The notes below the pieces were generated by a model. It had not been told where the DNA came from, did no database searches, and saw only the letters and a program-made list of their open reading frames with translations. Position numbers and translations under genes: made by a program. Below are positions 44,501-57,300 of a stretch of 64,000 nt of DNA, piece after piece. Source of the stretch: Anadara kagoshimensis (taxonomy: Eukaryota; Mollusca; Bivalvia; Arcoida; Arcidae). Each line of letters begins with the position of its first letter. Position 1 is the stretch's first letter. Where the stretch lies: assembly GCA_021292105.1 (NCBI GenBank), contig CM037870.1, positions 31,429,905-31,493,904 on the forward strand, in the 5' to 3' direction.

Positions 44501-47500
44501 TATTTTTACATAATGTCCACCTAATAGGTCACTAGGTGTATACTCAGTTGAAGGAACAGCCAATCAACACATCCTGGTTTTTTTTTTTTTTTTTTTTACT
44601 ATTTGTTTTCTTCATGAAAACCCTTTTTTGCAGCAATTAATTAAAATAAGATGTTTTGGTCAGGTTTAAGCATCAATCAATATTTACTCATATTTTATCA
44701 TCAATAGTGTATATATACAATGTGATGAACTTTACTTTGACAATAAAATATTGGAAGCTGTTGATTAATTCATAAATAATGGATAGACCACCATACCCAT
44801 GGGAGAAAATATATTACTCTATGGCTGTTAATTACTTCCTTAAAATAAAGCATATAGGAACCTTACCAATCAATGTTTAATTCAGTATAAGGCCATACCA
44901 ATTATTATCTTTGTTAAGTGTCCACCCTATTTCCAAAAATTTACCTACCTATTGAGAAAAAACAATGAAGCAAAATGGTTTTTTTTTAAAATAAACCTTT
45001 TATGTAAAATTTAGGAACTTGGCATTTAATAAACAGTCTAAAAATTAGCCTAAAGCATTAACAAAGTATAAAACATGGTAAAAAAGAAATTGTAATTTAA
45101 GAAAATACAAATAAAAATGTAAAATATATAAAACTTTACCTTAAAATGATTGATATCCCCCCCCCCAAAAAAAGAGAGACAAAAACAGAATAAATTTGAT
45201 AAAAAATTTGTTTTTTCGTGTTTGAAGTCCAAAAACCTACCTGTCAGTGGACGCTTAACAAAGAAAAAAACTGTCATGGCCTAATGGGTAATATTGTAAT
45301 AGAAAATATTTATAAATTGTATACATGTGTATTTCTGTTTTAGGTATCAACATTAAGATTTGCTACTAGGATGATGAGTGTAGTAGCGACTCCTGCTATT
45401 AATGAAATTTACGACCCAGCTGTAAGTATTTGTTTTTCTTTATAATTAGTATATTTTGTTCACACTTTTGAAGCAGAAGCATAATGTTTGATAAGATGCA
45501 TTTTCTGTCCCAATATCCCAAAAAAATAACAAGATATTTAAATTGGGTCTAACTAGTAGCCTGAAGATGTGAAGAATCACATGGTTATGAATGTTGTTTA
45601 AACATGTTCATACAGTCAAACCTGTCTTATAGGTCACATCTATATAAGGACCACCCGCCTTTAAAGGCTAGTAAATTTTTTATCCCAATTCCTTTTTATT
45701 CATGTTTTTAACCTGTTTATAAGGACCACCTGCCCTTGAGGGTAACTTTTTCTGGTTTCCTCAGTGGCCTTTATAGTCAGGTTTGACACTACTTGGTAAG
45801 GTTTTTTATTTGTTGATGTTGTATTTGAACCTTATAGGCCTTTGATTTAAGAAAGGAAACTGTTTAACTATGTTTTAGAATCACTTTAATCTTGACTGAA
45901 GGTCAAAGTCAACCAACCTCTCAAGCTTCAAATTTTGTGTATAGCATCAGTGCTTGATCTACCAAGTTCGTATTTTCAGAAAAATACTGTGATATTAAAA
46001 TGAATTTTGGTTTATAAAAGAAAACTGTTTAACAATGTTTTAAAATCACACTTTGACCTTGGCTGTCAGAATCAGCCAACACCTCAAGCTTGTAATTTTG
46101 TGTATAGCATCAGTGCTTGAGCTACCAAGTTCCTTTTTCAGAAAAATACTCTGATATCAAAATGAATTTTGGTTTATGAAAGAAAACTGTTTAACTATGT
46201 TTTAGAATCACACTTTGACCTTGGCTGAAGGTCAGAGTCAGCCAATACCTCAAGCTTGTAATTTTGTGTATAGCATCAGTGCTTGAGCTACCAAGTTCGT
46301 ATTTTCAGAAAAATACTGTATGATATTATATTGAATGTATTATTTTGTTCCAGGTTTTAGTTAAAAAGCTCCAGAAGGAAATTGTACATTTAAAGAATGA
46401 GTTGGCAATGCATGATACATTGGTATGTATAACTTTTAAAATCAAATTTCAAGTTTTTAAATTTACAAGTGAAAAGGAGAGAAAATAGTGTTAGTTACAA
46501 GAAATTACCATTTTCAAGTATAAAGAATTTTTTTTTTTATGTAATCATGGAATTAAGAATCCCACAAGAAATGCCAGGGTTTAAGCTTGTAATATTGACA
46601 AATGAGCCTATATGTTCAAGGCAGACTTACTCTTTAAAATGACTGAATGATATACCGGGTAACTTATTATTTTTATGAATTTCAAAATGAAATGAAATAA
46701 ATGGAATGTACATATATTTTTGGAGAATTGGCACAGACAGAAGGAAGGACGGAAACTCGAATTTTATATCCCTTTTTTCTTTGAAAGGCGGTAGATAACA
46801 AAAGGCATGTGTTTTGACATTGTATTTGATTTCTGTTACAGACAAATCGTAGTCAGATATCGTATGACATGTTGTCAGAACAACAGAAATATGAGGTTAG
46901 ACAACAAGTGCGAAGGTATTTAGAAGGAGGATTAGATGAAATAGATGTAAGTGTATTAATCTTATAAATACTGTTCTCATACCTGTGACATGGAGATCCC
47001 TTTTTTTACCCATGTGGGATTTCCTTGTCTCACCCTAGGCTGGGGACAGGCTACATAATACACCTGAATAAATGGCTGTTTTCTGTGTTTCTAGAAGCTT
47101 TTGATGGATTTTTAAAGGAATAAGGTGTGAGAAAAAGAATAATCGCTACTGGTCATATGAGATAGGGAAATCTCAACCCAAGGTCTTACATATTTGGTCC
47201 AGAACTCATATGACCAGTAGTGATAGATTCTATTATTATTATACCTCATATATATTAATCAAAAACAAACATACTAATCCATGTCTGAATCACAATCCAG
47301 AAGCAAAGTAAAAACTTTGAAACTGACAAATTAGGTTAAACATGTGAACTTCAACTAGAGAAGTGAGGCTGGGTGCTACAGAAGGTTAAGCAATTCCTGT
47401 TTAGCTAGATACACCTGCCATGTGTGTAATCAAAATTGAGTGAATAGAACATGGAACTTTGGGATATTTTATTAAAACACATTTTATTGGATGTTTTCCA

Positions 47501-48044
47501 ATCACATGGCATGTAACAAATGAAATATTTATGCTAGAGATTAAAATAGCCCTGGGTTTACCAATACATAATGTGAAATGTTTTCCATGAAACATAGGAT
47601 ACACAGAAACATAAAATAACGTTATTTGGAATATGTATGAACATCATTTTACCATATTTAGTTTAATTAGATAATGGGTCCCCAAAGTGACAAAAGGTAT
47701 AAATGTCTGTTTTGGCATTTTATTCTTGCATTTAAAACATCATTAGGTCTATCAGTAAACTACATTACTACATGTATTTTAGAAATTTTGTAATAGTTTA
47801 GGATTTCTGGTAGAGTCACACAAACAATATCACATGACCCTTTTACTTATCTAGTTTATGTATACCTAAAGACAATGTTTTTGTTTCCCCATCACACAAT
47901 ATCTTGTTGTTTATGCTACAATGTCTATCTTTAAAGTCAATTTTATGGTTCAATTAATGAAAATAATCTTTATTTTTTTATTATTTAGATCATCAATATT
48001 AGACAAATACAAGGAACATTTGAAGCATTTAAAGATGTTTATAT
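38452..48044 (+). CDS. KIF9: Kinesin family member 9 (KIF9) orthologue, motor domain and neck, partial gene
   Basis: KIF9 is a microtubule motor linked to motile cilia and flagella (central-apparatus kinesin). Eleven exons were placed: 38452-38528, 39137-39299, 40027-40180, 40624-40810, 41254-41337, 42224-42316, 43147-43359, 45344-45421, 46354-46422, 46842-46946 and 47989-48044. Key motifs are the P-loop GQTGAGKT (40044-40067), switch I NTASSRSH (41290-41313), switch II DLAGSER (42281-42301), and MYINKSLSFLEQ with HVPFRQSKLTHYLKDS. KIF9-specific text includes VSYLEIYNETMFDLLSTLPE, GLSCHLCQNEEEALNLLFE, VRRYLEGGLDEIDI and AINEIYDPA. Exon phases agree from the third exon on. The first exon has no in-frame Met in this sequence and the second needs a one-base shift near 39166-39172. 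The coiled-coil tail exons lie beyond the window; the last intron seen starts at 48045 and holds the 44-bp array. Confidence 0.96.
39137..39299 (+). CDS. KIF9: KIF9 exon 2, with apparent single-base frameshift
   Basis: The first part reads SVNVHVKKDGRK. The second part, in another frame, reads GVVNNQIQDWSFRLDGIFHN, then SSQDDVYGTVASDIVTSALD and GYNG. Both match KIF9 (..IHLKKDIRRGVVNNQ..DWSFKLDG). The join at 39166-39172 (AGAAAGGAG) lacks one base relative to an open frame. The acceptor is a CAGAG context: phase with exon 1 favours the second AG. Donor GTAAGT at 39300. Confidence 0.85.
39346..39683 (+). mobile_element. Main-family tRNA-headed SINE in KIF9 intron 2
   Basis: Head ACTGTGGTAGCTTAGTTGTT, B box TGGTTCAAACCC, body TCGCATGGGAACCTAAAAAA; tail ATATAAGTGAAATATTTTTG, then GGGACGTTAAACACCATTGC. 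Confidence 0.8.
40027..40180 (+). CDS. KIF9: KIF9 exon 3: P-loop
   Basis: Acceptor CCATTTAG. Encodes GTMMCYGQTGAGKTFTITGA, then TESYKQRGLVPRAISQLFKE and IEERPEYAITVR. It carries the ATP-binding P-loop. Donor GTATAT, exon ends in phase 2. Confidence 0.95.
40624..40810 (+). CDS. KIF9: KIF9 exon 4
   Basis: Acceptor TTTCTATAG. Reads VSYLEIYNETMFDLLSTLPE, then SWSQLNQEQQMVVVENQDGV and YVKGLSCHLCQNEEEALNLL, FE. Donor GTAAAT. Confidence 0.95.
41254..41337 (+). CDS. KIF9: KIF9 exon 5: switch I
   Basis: 84 bp in phase 0. GETNRAIASHSLNTASSRSH, then CIFTAYIE, containing the NxxSSRSH switch I motif. Borders TATTTGCAG and GTAGGA. Confidence 0.95.
41800..42091 (+). mobile_element. SINE-like repeat with an AACC tail in KIF9 intron 5
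   Basis: Ends GACGTTAAGCAACATTCAAC followed by CAACCAACCAACC, a tail type common in molluscan SINEs. The upstream body is not matched to another copy in this window, so the left border is approximate. Confidence 0.5.
42224..42316 (+). CDS. KIF9: KIF9 exon 6: switch II
   Basis: 93 bp in phase 0. TRSRVQSNARYTISKLNFVD, then LAGSERIGKTK, containing DLAGSER. Borders ATAATTGTAG and GTAGGT. Confidence 0.95.
43147..43359 (+). CDS. KIF9: KIF9 exon 7
   Basis: 213 bp in phase 0. SEGKIQTEAMYINKSLSFLE, then QVIVALADKRREHVPFRQSK, LTHYLKDSIGGNCNTLLVAN, VWGESQQLEET. Borders CTTTTTCAG and GTAAGT. The frame stays open 138 bp into the intron by chance. Confidence 0.95.
43374..43592 (+). repeat. Four-copy tandem repeat in KIF9 intron 7
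   Basis: AAACATAC, then CTATGTCCAAATCACAATCC, then AAAGCAAAGTAAA recurs four times with a period of about 55-67 bp. A further copy lies at 47257-47315 in intron 10. Confidence 0.8.
43600..45340. other. KIF9 intron 7, distal part
   Basis: AT-rich, with a T run of about 21 at 44578-44598. TACTGTATAGTTGC near 44251 and CGGTATACAGTATT near 44492 could be the ends of a MITE, but this is not secure. No exon seen. Confidence 0.4.
45344..45421 (+). CDS. KIF9: KIF9 exon 8: end of motor
   Basis: 78 bp in phase 0. VSTLRFATRMMSVVATPAIN, then EIYDPA. Borders CTGTTTTAG and GTAAGT. Confidence 0.95.
45613..45791. mobile_element. MITE-like element in KIF9 intron 8
   Basis: Left end CAGTCAAACCTGTCTTATAG, then GTCAC. 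Right end GTGGCCTTTATAGTCAGGTT, then TGACAC. Inverted complements with few mismatches. AAGGACCACC occurs twice inside. Confidence 0.7.
45850..46330 (+). repeat. Tandem repeat of about 165 bp, three copies, in KIF9 intron 8
   Basis: AAACTGTTTAAC starts copies at 45857, 46022 and 46184 (periods 165 and 162). Each copy continues with TTTTGTGTATAGCATCAGTG, CTACCAAGTTC and CAGAAAAATACT. It lies directly upstream of exon 9. Confidence 0.9.
46354..46422 (+). CDS. KIF9: KIF9 exon 9: neck coiled coil
   Basis: 69 bp in phase 0. VLVKKLQKEIVHLKNELAMH, then DTL, a heptad-like neck segment. Borders TTCCAG and GTATGT. Confidence 0.95.
46842..46946 (+). CDS. KIF9: KIF9 exon 10
   Basis: 105 bp in phase 0. 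TNRSQISYDMLSEQQKYEVR, then QQVRRYLEGGLDEID, a KIF9-specific block after the neck. Borders CTGTTACAG and GTAAGT. Confidence 0.95.
46975..47238. repeat. Dispersed hairpin module, second copy
   Basis: Matches 13225-13705: CCTGTGACATGG, GGATTTTTAAAGGAATAAGG, TGTGAGAAAAAGAAT. Arms AATCGCTACTGGTCATATGA and CTCATATGACCAGTAGTGAT are inverted complements. The loop has a single unit where the other copy has about four. Confidence 0.75.
47989..48044 (+). CDS. KIF9: KIF9 exon 11
   Basis: 56 bp. IINIRQIQGTFEAFKDVY plus two bases. Borders TTATTTAG and GTAAGT. The last KIF9 exon before the tandem array. Confidence 0.93.
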
Positions 48045-48057
48045 GTAAGTTAAAATA

Positions 48058-48167
48058 TATGAAAGAGAAAGAAAGAGAGAGAGAGAGATAGGGTTTATGA
48101 CTTCAGTGTATACTCATATTTTTGTTCACATGAGAGAGAAAAATAGAGAGAGGGAGAGAGAATCATT
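48058..48167 (+). repeat. Interrupted GA microsatellites before the array
   Basis: Two GA-rich stretches (48060-48090 and 48132-48165) just after the exon 11 donor. Confidence 0.8.
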
Positions 48168-48394
48168 AAAATAAATTACTCATGTATATCAGCTTTTTCT
48201 TTTTATTTATCAGCTCATGAATATTTAGGTGTGGTGTCTCCTTTACTTGTTAACTTCTTAAAATTTCTTCTATTGCACTTAAAATTCTGATGATTGGTCT
48301 TTGATCTATTTCTTTCACATTAAGCATCATCATTTCTCATTTTCTTTACACTTTATTACATTGACATTTCATTGGTCATTAAATCCTCAGTACC

Positions 48395-51300
48395 AGTACC
48401 TAAAAATGATAAATATCACCCCTTATTTTAGCATGTTAAGGTACTTTGATATCTCTAAAATGATAAATATCACCCCTCATTATGGTACTTTGGTATCTAC
48501 AAAAATACAAATATCTATCCTCATTACATTACTTTGGTATCTCCAAAATGATAAATATCACCCCACATTATGGTACTTTGGTATCTCCAAAAATACAAAT
48601 ATCTATCCTCATTACATTACTTTGGTATCTCTAAAATGATAAATATCACCTCTCATTATGGTACTTTGGTATCTACAAAATGATAAATATCACCCCTCTT
48701 ATGGTACTTTGGTTCTACAATGATAAATATCACCCCTCATTATGGTACTTTGGTATCTCTAAAATGAAATATCACCCCTCATTATGTACTTTGGTATCTA
48801 CAAAATGATAAATATCACCCCTCATTATGGATCTTTGGTATCTACAAAATGATAAATATCAACCTCATTATGGTACTTTGGTATCTCTAAAATGATAAAT
48901 ATCACCCCTCATTATGGTACTTTGGTATCTACAAATGAAAATATCACCCCTCATTATGGTACTTTGGTATCTACAAAATGATAAATATCACCCTCATTAT
49001 GGTACTTGGTATCTACAAAATGATAAATATCACCCCTCATTATGGTACTTTGGTATCTACAAAATGATAAATATCACCCCTCATTATGGTACTTTGGTTA
49101 TCTCTAAAATAAAATATCACCCCTCATTATGGTACTTGGTATCTACAAAATGATAAATATCACACCCATATTATGGTACTTGGTATCTACAAAATGATAA
49201 ATATCACCCCTCATTATGGTACTTTGGTATCTCTAAAATGATAAATAACCCCTCATTAGGTACTTGGTATCTACAAAAATACAAATATCTATCCATTACA
49301 TTACTTTGGATCCAAAATGATAATATCACCCCTCATTATGGTACTTTGGTATCTCTAAAATGATAATATCACCTCTCATTATGGTACTTTGATATCTACA
49401 AAATGATAAATATCACCCCTCATTATGGTACTTTGGTATCTACAAAATGATAAATATCACCCCTCATTATGGTACTTTGGTATCTCTAAATGATAAATAT
49501 CACCCCTCATTATGGTACTTTGGTATCTACAAAATGATAAATATCACCCCTCATTATGGTACTTTGGTATCTCTAAAATGATAAATATCACCCCTCATAT
49601 GGTACTTTGGTATCTACAAAATGATAAATATCACCCCTCATTATGGTACTTTGTATCTCTAAATGATAAATATCACCCCTCATTATGGTACTTGGTATCT
49701 ACAAAATGATAAGAATCACCCCTCATTATGGTACTTGGTATCTCTAAAATGATAAGAATCACCCCTCATTATGGTACTTTGGTATCCCAAAATGATAAAT
49801 AACACCCCTCATTGCGGTACTTTGGTATCTCCAAATGATAAGAATCACCCCTCATTATGGTACTTTGTATCTCTAAAATGATAAATATCACCCCTCATTA
49901 TGGTACTTTGGTATCTCTAAAATGATAAATATCACTCTCATTATGGTACTTTGGTATCTACAAAATGATAAATACCCCCTCTTATGTACTTTGGTATCTC
50001 CAAAATACAAATATCTATCCTCATTACATTACTTTGGTATCTCTAAAATGATAAATATCACCTCTCATTATGGTACTTTGGTATCTACAAATGATAAATA
50101 TCACCCCTCATTATGGTACTTTGGTATCTACAAAATGATAATATCACCCTCCATTATGGTACTTTGGAATCTCTAAAATGATAAATATCACCCCTCATTA
50201 TGGTACTTTGGTATCTCTAAAAATGATAAATATCACCTCTCATTATGGTACTTTGGTATTTCTAAAATGATAAATATCACCCTCATTATGGTACTTTGGT
50301 ATCTACAAAATGATAAATATCACCCCTCATTATGGTACTGTGTATCTCCAAAATGATAAATAACACCCTCATTGCGGTACTTTGGTATCTCCAAATGATA
50401 AGAATCACCCCTCATTATGGTACTTTGGTATCTCTAAAATGATAAATATCACCTCATTATGGTACTTTGGTATCTCTAAATGATAAATATCACCTCTCAT
50501 TATGTACTTTGGTATCTCTAAAATGATAAATATCACCCCTCATTATGGTACTTTGGTATCTACAAAATGATAAATATCACCCCTCATTATGGTACTTTGG
50601 TATCTCAAAAATACAATATCTATCCTCATTACATTACTTTGGTATCTCTAAAATGATAAATATACCTCTCATTATGGTACTTTGGATCTAAAAATGATAA
50701 ATATCACCCTCATTATGGTACTTTGGTATCTACAAAATGATAAATATCACCCCTCATTATGGTACTTTGGTATCTACAAAATGATAAATATCACCCCTCA
50801 TTATGGTACTTTGGTATCTCTAAAATGATAAATATCACCCCTCATTATGGTACTTTGGTATCTCTAAAATGATAAATATCACCTCTCATTTGGTACTTTG
50901 GTATCTCTAAATGATAAAATATCACCCCTCATTATGGTACTTTGGTATCTAAAATGATAAATATCACCCCTCATTATGGTACTTTGGTATCTCTAAAATG
51001 ATAAATATCACCCCTCATTATGGTACTTTGGTATCTCTAAAATGATAAATATCACCCCTCATTATGGTACTTTGGTATCTACAAAATGATAAATATCACC
51101 CCTCATTAATGGTACTTTGTATCTCTAAAATGATAAATATCACCCTCATTATGGTACTTTGGTATCTCTAAAATGATAAATATCACCCCTCATTTGTACT
51201 TTGTATCTACCAAAATGATAAATATCACCCCTCATTATGGTACTTTGGTATCTCTAAAATGATAAATATCACCCTCATTATGGTACTTTGGTATCTCTAA

Positions 51301-54300
51301 AATGATAAATATCACCTCTCATATGGTACTTTGGTATCTCTAAAATGATAATATCACCCCTCATTATGGTACTTTGGTATCTACAAAATGATAAATATCA
51401 CCCTCATTATGGTACTTTGGTATCTCTAAATGATAAATATCACCCTCATTATGGTACTTTGGTATCTCTAAAATGATAAATATCACCTCTCATTATGGTA
51501 CTTGATATCTACAAAATGATAAATATCACCCCTCATATGGTACTTTGGTATCTACAAAATGATAAATATCACCCCTCATTATGGTACTTTGGTATCTACA
51601 AAATGATAAATATCACCCCTCATTATGGTACTTTGGTATCTACAAAATGATAAATATCACCCCTCATTATGGTACTTTGGTATCTCTAAAATGATAAATA
51701 TCACCCTCATTATGTACTTTGGTATCTCTAAATGATAAATATCACCTCTCATTATGGTACTTTGGTATCTCTAAAATGATAAATATACCCCTCATTATGG
51801 TACTTTGGTATCTACAAAATGATAAATATCACCCCTCATTATGGTACTTTGGTATCTCTAAAATGATAAATATCACCCCTCATTATGGTACTTTGTATCT
51901 ACAAAATGATAAATATCACCCCTCATTATGGTACTTTGGTATCTCTAAAATGATAAATATCACCCCTCATTATGGTACTTTGGTATCTACAAAATGATAA
52001 ATATCACCCCTCATTATGGTACTTTGGTATCTCTAAAATGATAAATATCACCCCTCATTATGGTACTTTGGTATCTACAAAATGATAAGAATCACCCCTC
52101 ATTATGGTACTTTGGTATCTCTAAAATGATAAGAATCACCCCTCATTATGGTACTTTGGTATCTCCAAAATGATAAATAACACCCCTCATTGCGGTACTT
52201 TGGTATCTCCAAAATGATAAGAATCCCCTCATTATGGTACTTGGTATCTCTAAAATGATAAATATCACCCCTCATTATGGTACTTTGGTATCTCTAAAAT
52301 GATAAATATCACCTCTCATTATGGTACTTTGGTATCTCTAAAATGATAAATATCACCCCTCATTATGGTACTTTGGTATCTACAAAATGATAAATATCCC
52401 CTCATTATGGTAATTTGGTATCTCCAAAAATACAAATATCTATCCTCATTACATTACTTTGGTATCTCTAAAATGATAAATATCACTCTCATTATGGTAC
52501 TTTGGTATCTACAAATGATAAATATCACCCCTCATTATGGTACTTTGGTATCTACAAAATGATAAAGATCACCCCTCATTATGGTACTTTGGTATCTACA
52601 AAATGATAAATATCACCCCTCATTATGGTACTTTGGTATCTCTAAAATGATAAATATCACCCCTCATTATGGTACTTTGGTATCTCTAAAATGATAAATA
52701 TCACCTCTCATTATGGTACTTTGGTATCTCTAAAATGATAAATATCACCCCTCATTATGGTACTTTGGTATCTACAAAATGATAAATATCACCCCTCATT
52801 ATGGTACTTTGGTATCTCTAAAATGATAAATATCACCCCTCATTATGGTACTTTGGTATCTCTAAAATGATAAATATCACCCCTCATTATGGTACTTTGG
52901 TATCTACAAAATGATAAATATCACCCCTCATTATGGTACTTTGGTATCTACAAAATGATAAATATCACCCCTCATTATGGTACTTTGGTATCTCTAAAAT
53001 GATAAATATCACCCCTCATTATGGTACTTTGGTATCTACAAAAATACAAATATCTATCCTCATTACATTACTTTGGTATCTCCAAAATGATAAATATCAC
53101 CCCTCATTATGGTACTTTGGTATCTCCAAAAATACAAATATCTATCCTCATTACATTACTTTGGTATCTCTAAAATGATAAATATCACCTCTCATTATGG
53201 TACTTTGGTATCTACAAAATGATAAATATCACCCCTCATTATGGTACTTTGGTATCTACAAAATGATAAATATCACCCCTCATTATGGTACTTTGGTATC
53301 TACAAAATGATAAATATCACCCCTCATTATGGTACTTTGGTATCTACAAAATGATAAATATCACCCCTCATTATGGTACTTTGGTATCTCTAAAATGATA
53401 AATATCACCCCTCATTATGGTACTTTGGTATCTCTAAAATGATAAATATCACCTCTCATTATGGTACTTTGGTATCTCTAAAATGATAAATATCACCCCT
53501 CATTATGGTACTTTGGTATCTACAAAATGATAAATATCACCCCTCATTATGGTACTTTGGTATCTCTAAAATGATAAATATCACCCCTCATTATGGTACT
53601 TTGGTATCTACAAAATGATAAATATCACCCCTCATTATGGTACTTTGGTATCTAAAATGATAATATCACCCCTCATTATGGTACTTTGGTATCTACAAAT
53701 GATAAATATCACCCTCATTATGGTACTTTGGTATCTCTAAAATGATAAATATCACCCCTCATTATGGTACTTTGGTATCTACAAAATGATAAGATCACCC
53801 CTCTATATGGTACTTTGGTATCTCTAAAATGATAAAATCACCCCTCATTATGGTACTTTGGTATCTACAAAATGATAAATATCACCCCTCATTATGGTAC
53901 TGTGTATCTCCAAAATGATAATAACCCCCTCATTGCGTACTTTGGTATCTCCAAAATGATAAAATCACCCCTCTTATGGTACTTTGGTATCTCTAAAATG
54001 ATAAATATCACCCTCATTATGGTACTTTGGTATCTCTAAAATGGTAATATCACCTCTCATTATGGTACTTTGGTATCTCTAAAATGATAAATATCACCCC
54101 TCATTATGGTACTTTGGTATCTACAAAATGATAAATATCACCCCTCATTATGGTACTTTGGTATCTCCAAAAATACAAATATCTATCCTCATTACTTACT
54201 TTGGTATCTCTAAATGATAAATATCACCTCTCATTATGGTACTTTGGTATCTCTAAATGATAAATCACTCTCATTATGGTAACTTTGGTATCTACAAATG

Positions 54301-57300
54301 ATAAATATCACCCCTCATTATGGTACTTTGGTATCTACAAAATGATAAATATCACCCCTCATTATGGTACTTTGGTATCTCTAAATGATAAATATCACCC
54401 TCATTATGGTACTTTGGTATCTCTAAAATGATAAATATCACCTCTCATTATGGTACTTTGGTATCTCTAAAATGATAAATATCACCCTCATTATGGTACT
54501 TGGTATCTACAAAATGATAAATATCACCCCTCATTATGGTACTTTGGTATCTCTAAAATGATAAATATCACCCCTCATTATGGTACTTTGGTATCTCTAA
54601 AATGATAAATATCACCCCTCATTATGGTACTTTGGTATCTACAAAATGATAAATATCACCCCTCATTATGGTACTTTGGTATCTACAAATGATAACTATC
54701 ACCCCCTCATTATGGTACTTTGGTACTCTAAAATGATAATATCACCCCTCATTATGACTTTGGTATCTACAAAATACAAATATCTATCCTCATTACATTA
54801 CTTTGGTATCTCCAAAATGATAAATATCACCCCTCATTATGGTACTTTGGGTATCCAAAAAATACAAATATCTATCCTCATTACATTACTTTGGTATCTC
54901 TAAAATGATAAATATCACCTCTCATTGGGTACTTTGGTATCTACAAAATGATAAATATCACCCCTCATTATGGTACTTTGGTATCTACAAATGATAAATA
55001 TCACCCCTCATTATGGTACTTTGGTATCTACAAAATGATAAATATCCCCTCATTATGGTACTTTGGTATCTACAAATGATAAATATCACCCTCATTATGT
55101 TACGCTTTGGTATCTCTAAAATGATAAATATCAACCCCTCATTATGGTACTTTGTATCTCTAAAATGATAAATATCACCTCTCATTATGGTACTTTGGTT
55201 ATCTCTAAAATGATAAATATCACCCCTCATTATGGTACTTTGGTATCTACAAAATGATAAATATCACCCCTCTTATGTACTTTGGTATCTCCAAAATGAC
55301 AAATATCTATCCTCATTACATACTTTGGTATCTCTAAATGATAAATATCACCTCTCATTAGGTACTTTGTATCTACAAAATGAATAAATATCACCCCTCA
55401 TTATGGTACTTTGGTATCTACAAAATGATAAATATCACCCTCATTATGGTACTTGGAATCTCTAAAATGATAAATATCACCCCTTCATTATGGTACTTTG
55501 GTATCTCTAAAATGATAAATATCACCCCTCATTATGGTACTTTGGTATCTCTAAAATGATAAATATCACCTCTCATTATGGTACTTTGGTATCTCTAAAA
55601 TGATAAATATCACCCCTCATTATGGTACTTTGGTATCTACAAATGATAAATATCACCCCTCATTATGGTACTTTGGTATCTCTAAAATGATAAATATCAC
55701 CCCTCATTATGTACTTTGTATCTACAAAATGATAATATCACCCCTCATTATGGTACTTTGGTATCTCTAAAATGATAAATATCACCCCTCATTATGGTAC
55801 TTTGGTATCTACCAAATGATAAATATCACCCTCATTATGGTACTTTGGTATCTCTAAATGATAAATATCACCCCTCATCATATGGTACTTTGGTATCTAC
55901 AAATGATAAGAATCACCCCTCATTATGGTACTTTGGTATCTCTAAAATGATAAGAATCACCCTCATTATGGTACTTTGGTATCTCCAAAATGATAAATAA
56001 CACCCCTCATTGCGGTACTTTGGTATCTCCAAAATGATAAGAATCACCCCTCATTATGGTACTTTGGTATCCTAAAATGATAAATATCACCCCTCATTAT
56101 GGTACTTTGGTATCTCTAAAATGATAAATATCACCTCTCATTATGGTACTTTGGTATCTCTAAAATGATAAATATCACCCCTCATTATGGTACTTTGGTA
56201 TCTACAAAATGATAAATATCACCCCTCATTATGGTAATTTGGTATCTCACAAAATACAAATATCTATCCTCATTACATGATTTGGTATCTCTAAAATGAT
56301 AAATATCACCTCTCATTATGGTACTTTGGTATCTACAAAATGATAAATATCACCCCTCATTATGGTACTTTGGTATCTACAAAATGATAAAGATCACCCC
56401 TCATTATGTACTTTGGTATCTACAAAATGATAAATATCACCCCTCATTATGGTACTTTGGTATCTCTAAATGATAAATATCACACCCTCATTATGGTACT
56501 TTGTATCTCTAAAATGATAAATATCACCTCTCATTATGGTACTTTGGTATCTCTAAAATGATAAATATCACCCCTCATTATGGTACTTGGTATCTACAAA
56601 ATGATAAATATCACCCCTCATTATGGTACTTTGGTATCTCTAAAATGATAAATATCACACCCTCATTATGGTACTTTGGTATCTCTAAAATGATAAATTC
56701 ACCCTCATTATGGTACTTTGGTATCTACAAAAATGATAATATCACCCCTCATTATGGTACTTTGGTATCTACAAAATGATAAATATCACCCTCATTATGG
56801 TACTTGGTATCTCTAAAATGATAAATATCACCCCTCATTATGGTACTTTGGTATCTAAAAAATACAAATATCTATCCTCATTACATTACTTTGGTATCTC
56901 CAAAATGATAATATCACCCCTCATTATGGTACTTTGGTATCTCCAAAAATACAAATATCTATCCTCATTACATTACTTTGGTATCTCTAAAATGATAAAT
57001 ATCACCTCTCATTATGGTACTTTGGTATCTACAAAGATAAATATCACCCCTCATTATGGTACTTTGGTATCTACAAAATGATAAATATCACCCCTCATTA
57101 TGGTACTTTGGTATCTACAAAATGATAAATATCACCCTCATTATGGTACTTTGGTATCTACAAAATGATAAATATCACCCCTCATTATGGTACTTTTGGT
57201 ATCTCTAAAATGATAATATCACCCCTCATTATGTACTTTGGTATCTCTAAATGATAAATATCACCTCTCATTATGGTACTTGGTATCTCTAAAATGATAA

